From Propionivibrio soli (lineage in GTDB: Bacteria > Pseudomonadota > Gammaproteobacteria > Burkholderiales > Rhodocyclaceae), in assembly GCF_025770765.1 (NCBI RefSeq), contig NZ_JANZKY010000002.1, positions 310,001 through 374,000 of the forward strand: a stretch of DNA of 64,000 nucleotides, given 5' to 3'. Position numbers and translations under genes: made by a program. Positions 63,537 through 64,000 of the stretch are shown in pieces. The notes under the pieces were generated by a model. It was not told the DNA's origin and did no database searches. It saw only the letters and a program-made list of their open reading frames with translations. Position 1 is the stretch's first letter. Every line of letters begins with the position of its first letter.

Positions 63537-64000
63537 ATGACTACTACATGCATTGCAGAGGCAAAGAGATTCGTCATCAAGGTGGGATCGGCCCTCGTCA
63601 CTAATAACGGAGAGGGGCTGGACCACGAAGCCATCAACGAATGGGCGAAGCAAATCGCCCGACTCAGGGAACAAGGCCGGCAGGTCGTACTCGTCTCGTC
63701 GGGCGCCATCGCTTGCGGAATGCAACGACTGGGTTGGAAGGCGCGGCCCAAAGCCGTCCACGAATTGCAAGCATGCGCCGCGGTAGGGCAGATGGGATTG
63801 GTCGAAGTATATGAACGCGCCTTTAGCGACCACGGATTGCACACGGCGCAGATTCTGCTCACTCACGAGGACTTGGCCGACCGCAAGCGCTACCTGAATG
63901 CCCGCTCAACCCTGGCAACGTTACTCGATTTAGGCGTCGTTCCAATCATCAACGAGAACGACACGGTGGTTACCGACGAAATCAAGTTCGGCGATAACGA
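63537..64000 (+). CDS. proB: glutamate 5-kinase (partial, 3' end outside the window)
   Basis: First 154 codons. '[15 protein letters not shown]' near residue 12, '[12 protein letters not shown]' near 52, '[18 protein letters not shown]' near 108 and '[20 protein letters not shown]' at the window end are typical. First step of proline synthesis. It starts two bases after obgE stops, giving the common obgE-proB order. Confidence 0.95.
   Translation, partial: MTTTCIAEAKRFVIKVGSALVTNNGEGLDHEAINEWAKQIARLREQGRQVVLVSSGAIACGMQRLGWKARPKAVHELQACAAVGQMGLVEVYERAFSDHGLHTAQILLTHEDLADRKRYLNARSTLATLLDLGVVPIINENDTVVTDEIKFGDN

Overview
The window is a contiguous piece of a GC-rich bacterial chromosome, packed with genes on both strands. 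Several things point to a betaproteobacterium, most likely of the Rhodocyclales (Azoarcus, Thauera, Zoogloea or Accumulibacter relatives): a PEP-CTERM exopolysaccharide-associated protein with a sigma-54 promoter, PilS/PilR, several PilZ proteins, a DUF1631 protein, NnrU, a GTP-type PEP carboxykinase, an AlgP/histone H1-like protein, and the block glnE / yhdP / nitrilase / tldD. This placement is inferred from gene content; no 16S gene is present. Apart from a histone-like repeat gene and one truncated aldehyde dehydrogenase, I see no insertion sequence, prophage, integrase or CRISPR array.

Layout. 0-2.4 kb: end of an FtsX-type ABC permease, a LolA-like lipoprotein-sorting protein and a putative beta-barrel protein. 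2.4-5.5 kb: glyA behind a probable ZMP/ZTP riboswitch, divergent from the heptose adenylyltransferase rfaE2, then an aldo/keto reductase. 5.6-8.1 kb: a cupin, a choice-of-anchor A PEP-CTERM protein behind a sigma-54 promoter, and nudC. 8.2-15 kb: an IlvD/Edd-family dehydratase, alaS, and an orphan ugpB-ugpQ pair. 15-24 kb: a small lipoprotein, DUF1631, rhlE, a PP2C phosphatase, an HDOD protein, a PduO-type cobalamin adenosyltransferase, aroG and nnrU. 24-33.8 kb: tldD, nitrilase and yhdP (one strand) divergent from glnE, then mscL. 33.9-41.2 kb: a KMTB-type aminotransferase, a YcgR-like PilZ protein, mtnA with a class II aldolase and an FAD-dependent oxidoreductase, an ankyrin protein, a DUF3820 protein and two PilZ proteins. 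41.3-47.2 kb: an acetate CoA-transferase with a long structured leader, dtd, a cation diffusion facilitator, and a PAS-GGDEF-EAL protein. 47.5-51.2 kb: a 2-hydroxyacid dehydrogenase, a half-length aldehyde dehydrogenase with a G10 tract, an IclR regulator and a PBP7-type endopeptidase. 51.2-55.7 kb: pckG, an aminotransferase and the histone-like gene. 56.4-61.4 kb: ampD, pilR, pilS, a PP0621-like protein, tRNA-Pro(CGG) and ispB. 61.4-64 kb: rplU, rpmA, obgE and the start of proB.

How the genes fit together. mtnA plus the fuculose-type aldolase look like the core of the DHAP shunt for 5'-methylthioadenosine salvage, with a methionine-type aminotransferase nearby. YcgR, two PilZ proteins and the GGDEF/EAL protein make a cyclic-di-GMP-rich stretch. 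PilS/PilR are coupled to ampD. The best candidates for undescribed biology are RNA-level: the structured ~310-nt leader or small RNA before the CoA-transferase, and the glyA riboswitch with its ribosome-site hairpin. Next come the DHAP-shunt operon with its coupled flavoprotein and the G-tract aldehyde dehydrogenase fragment.
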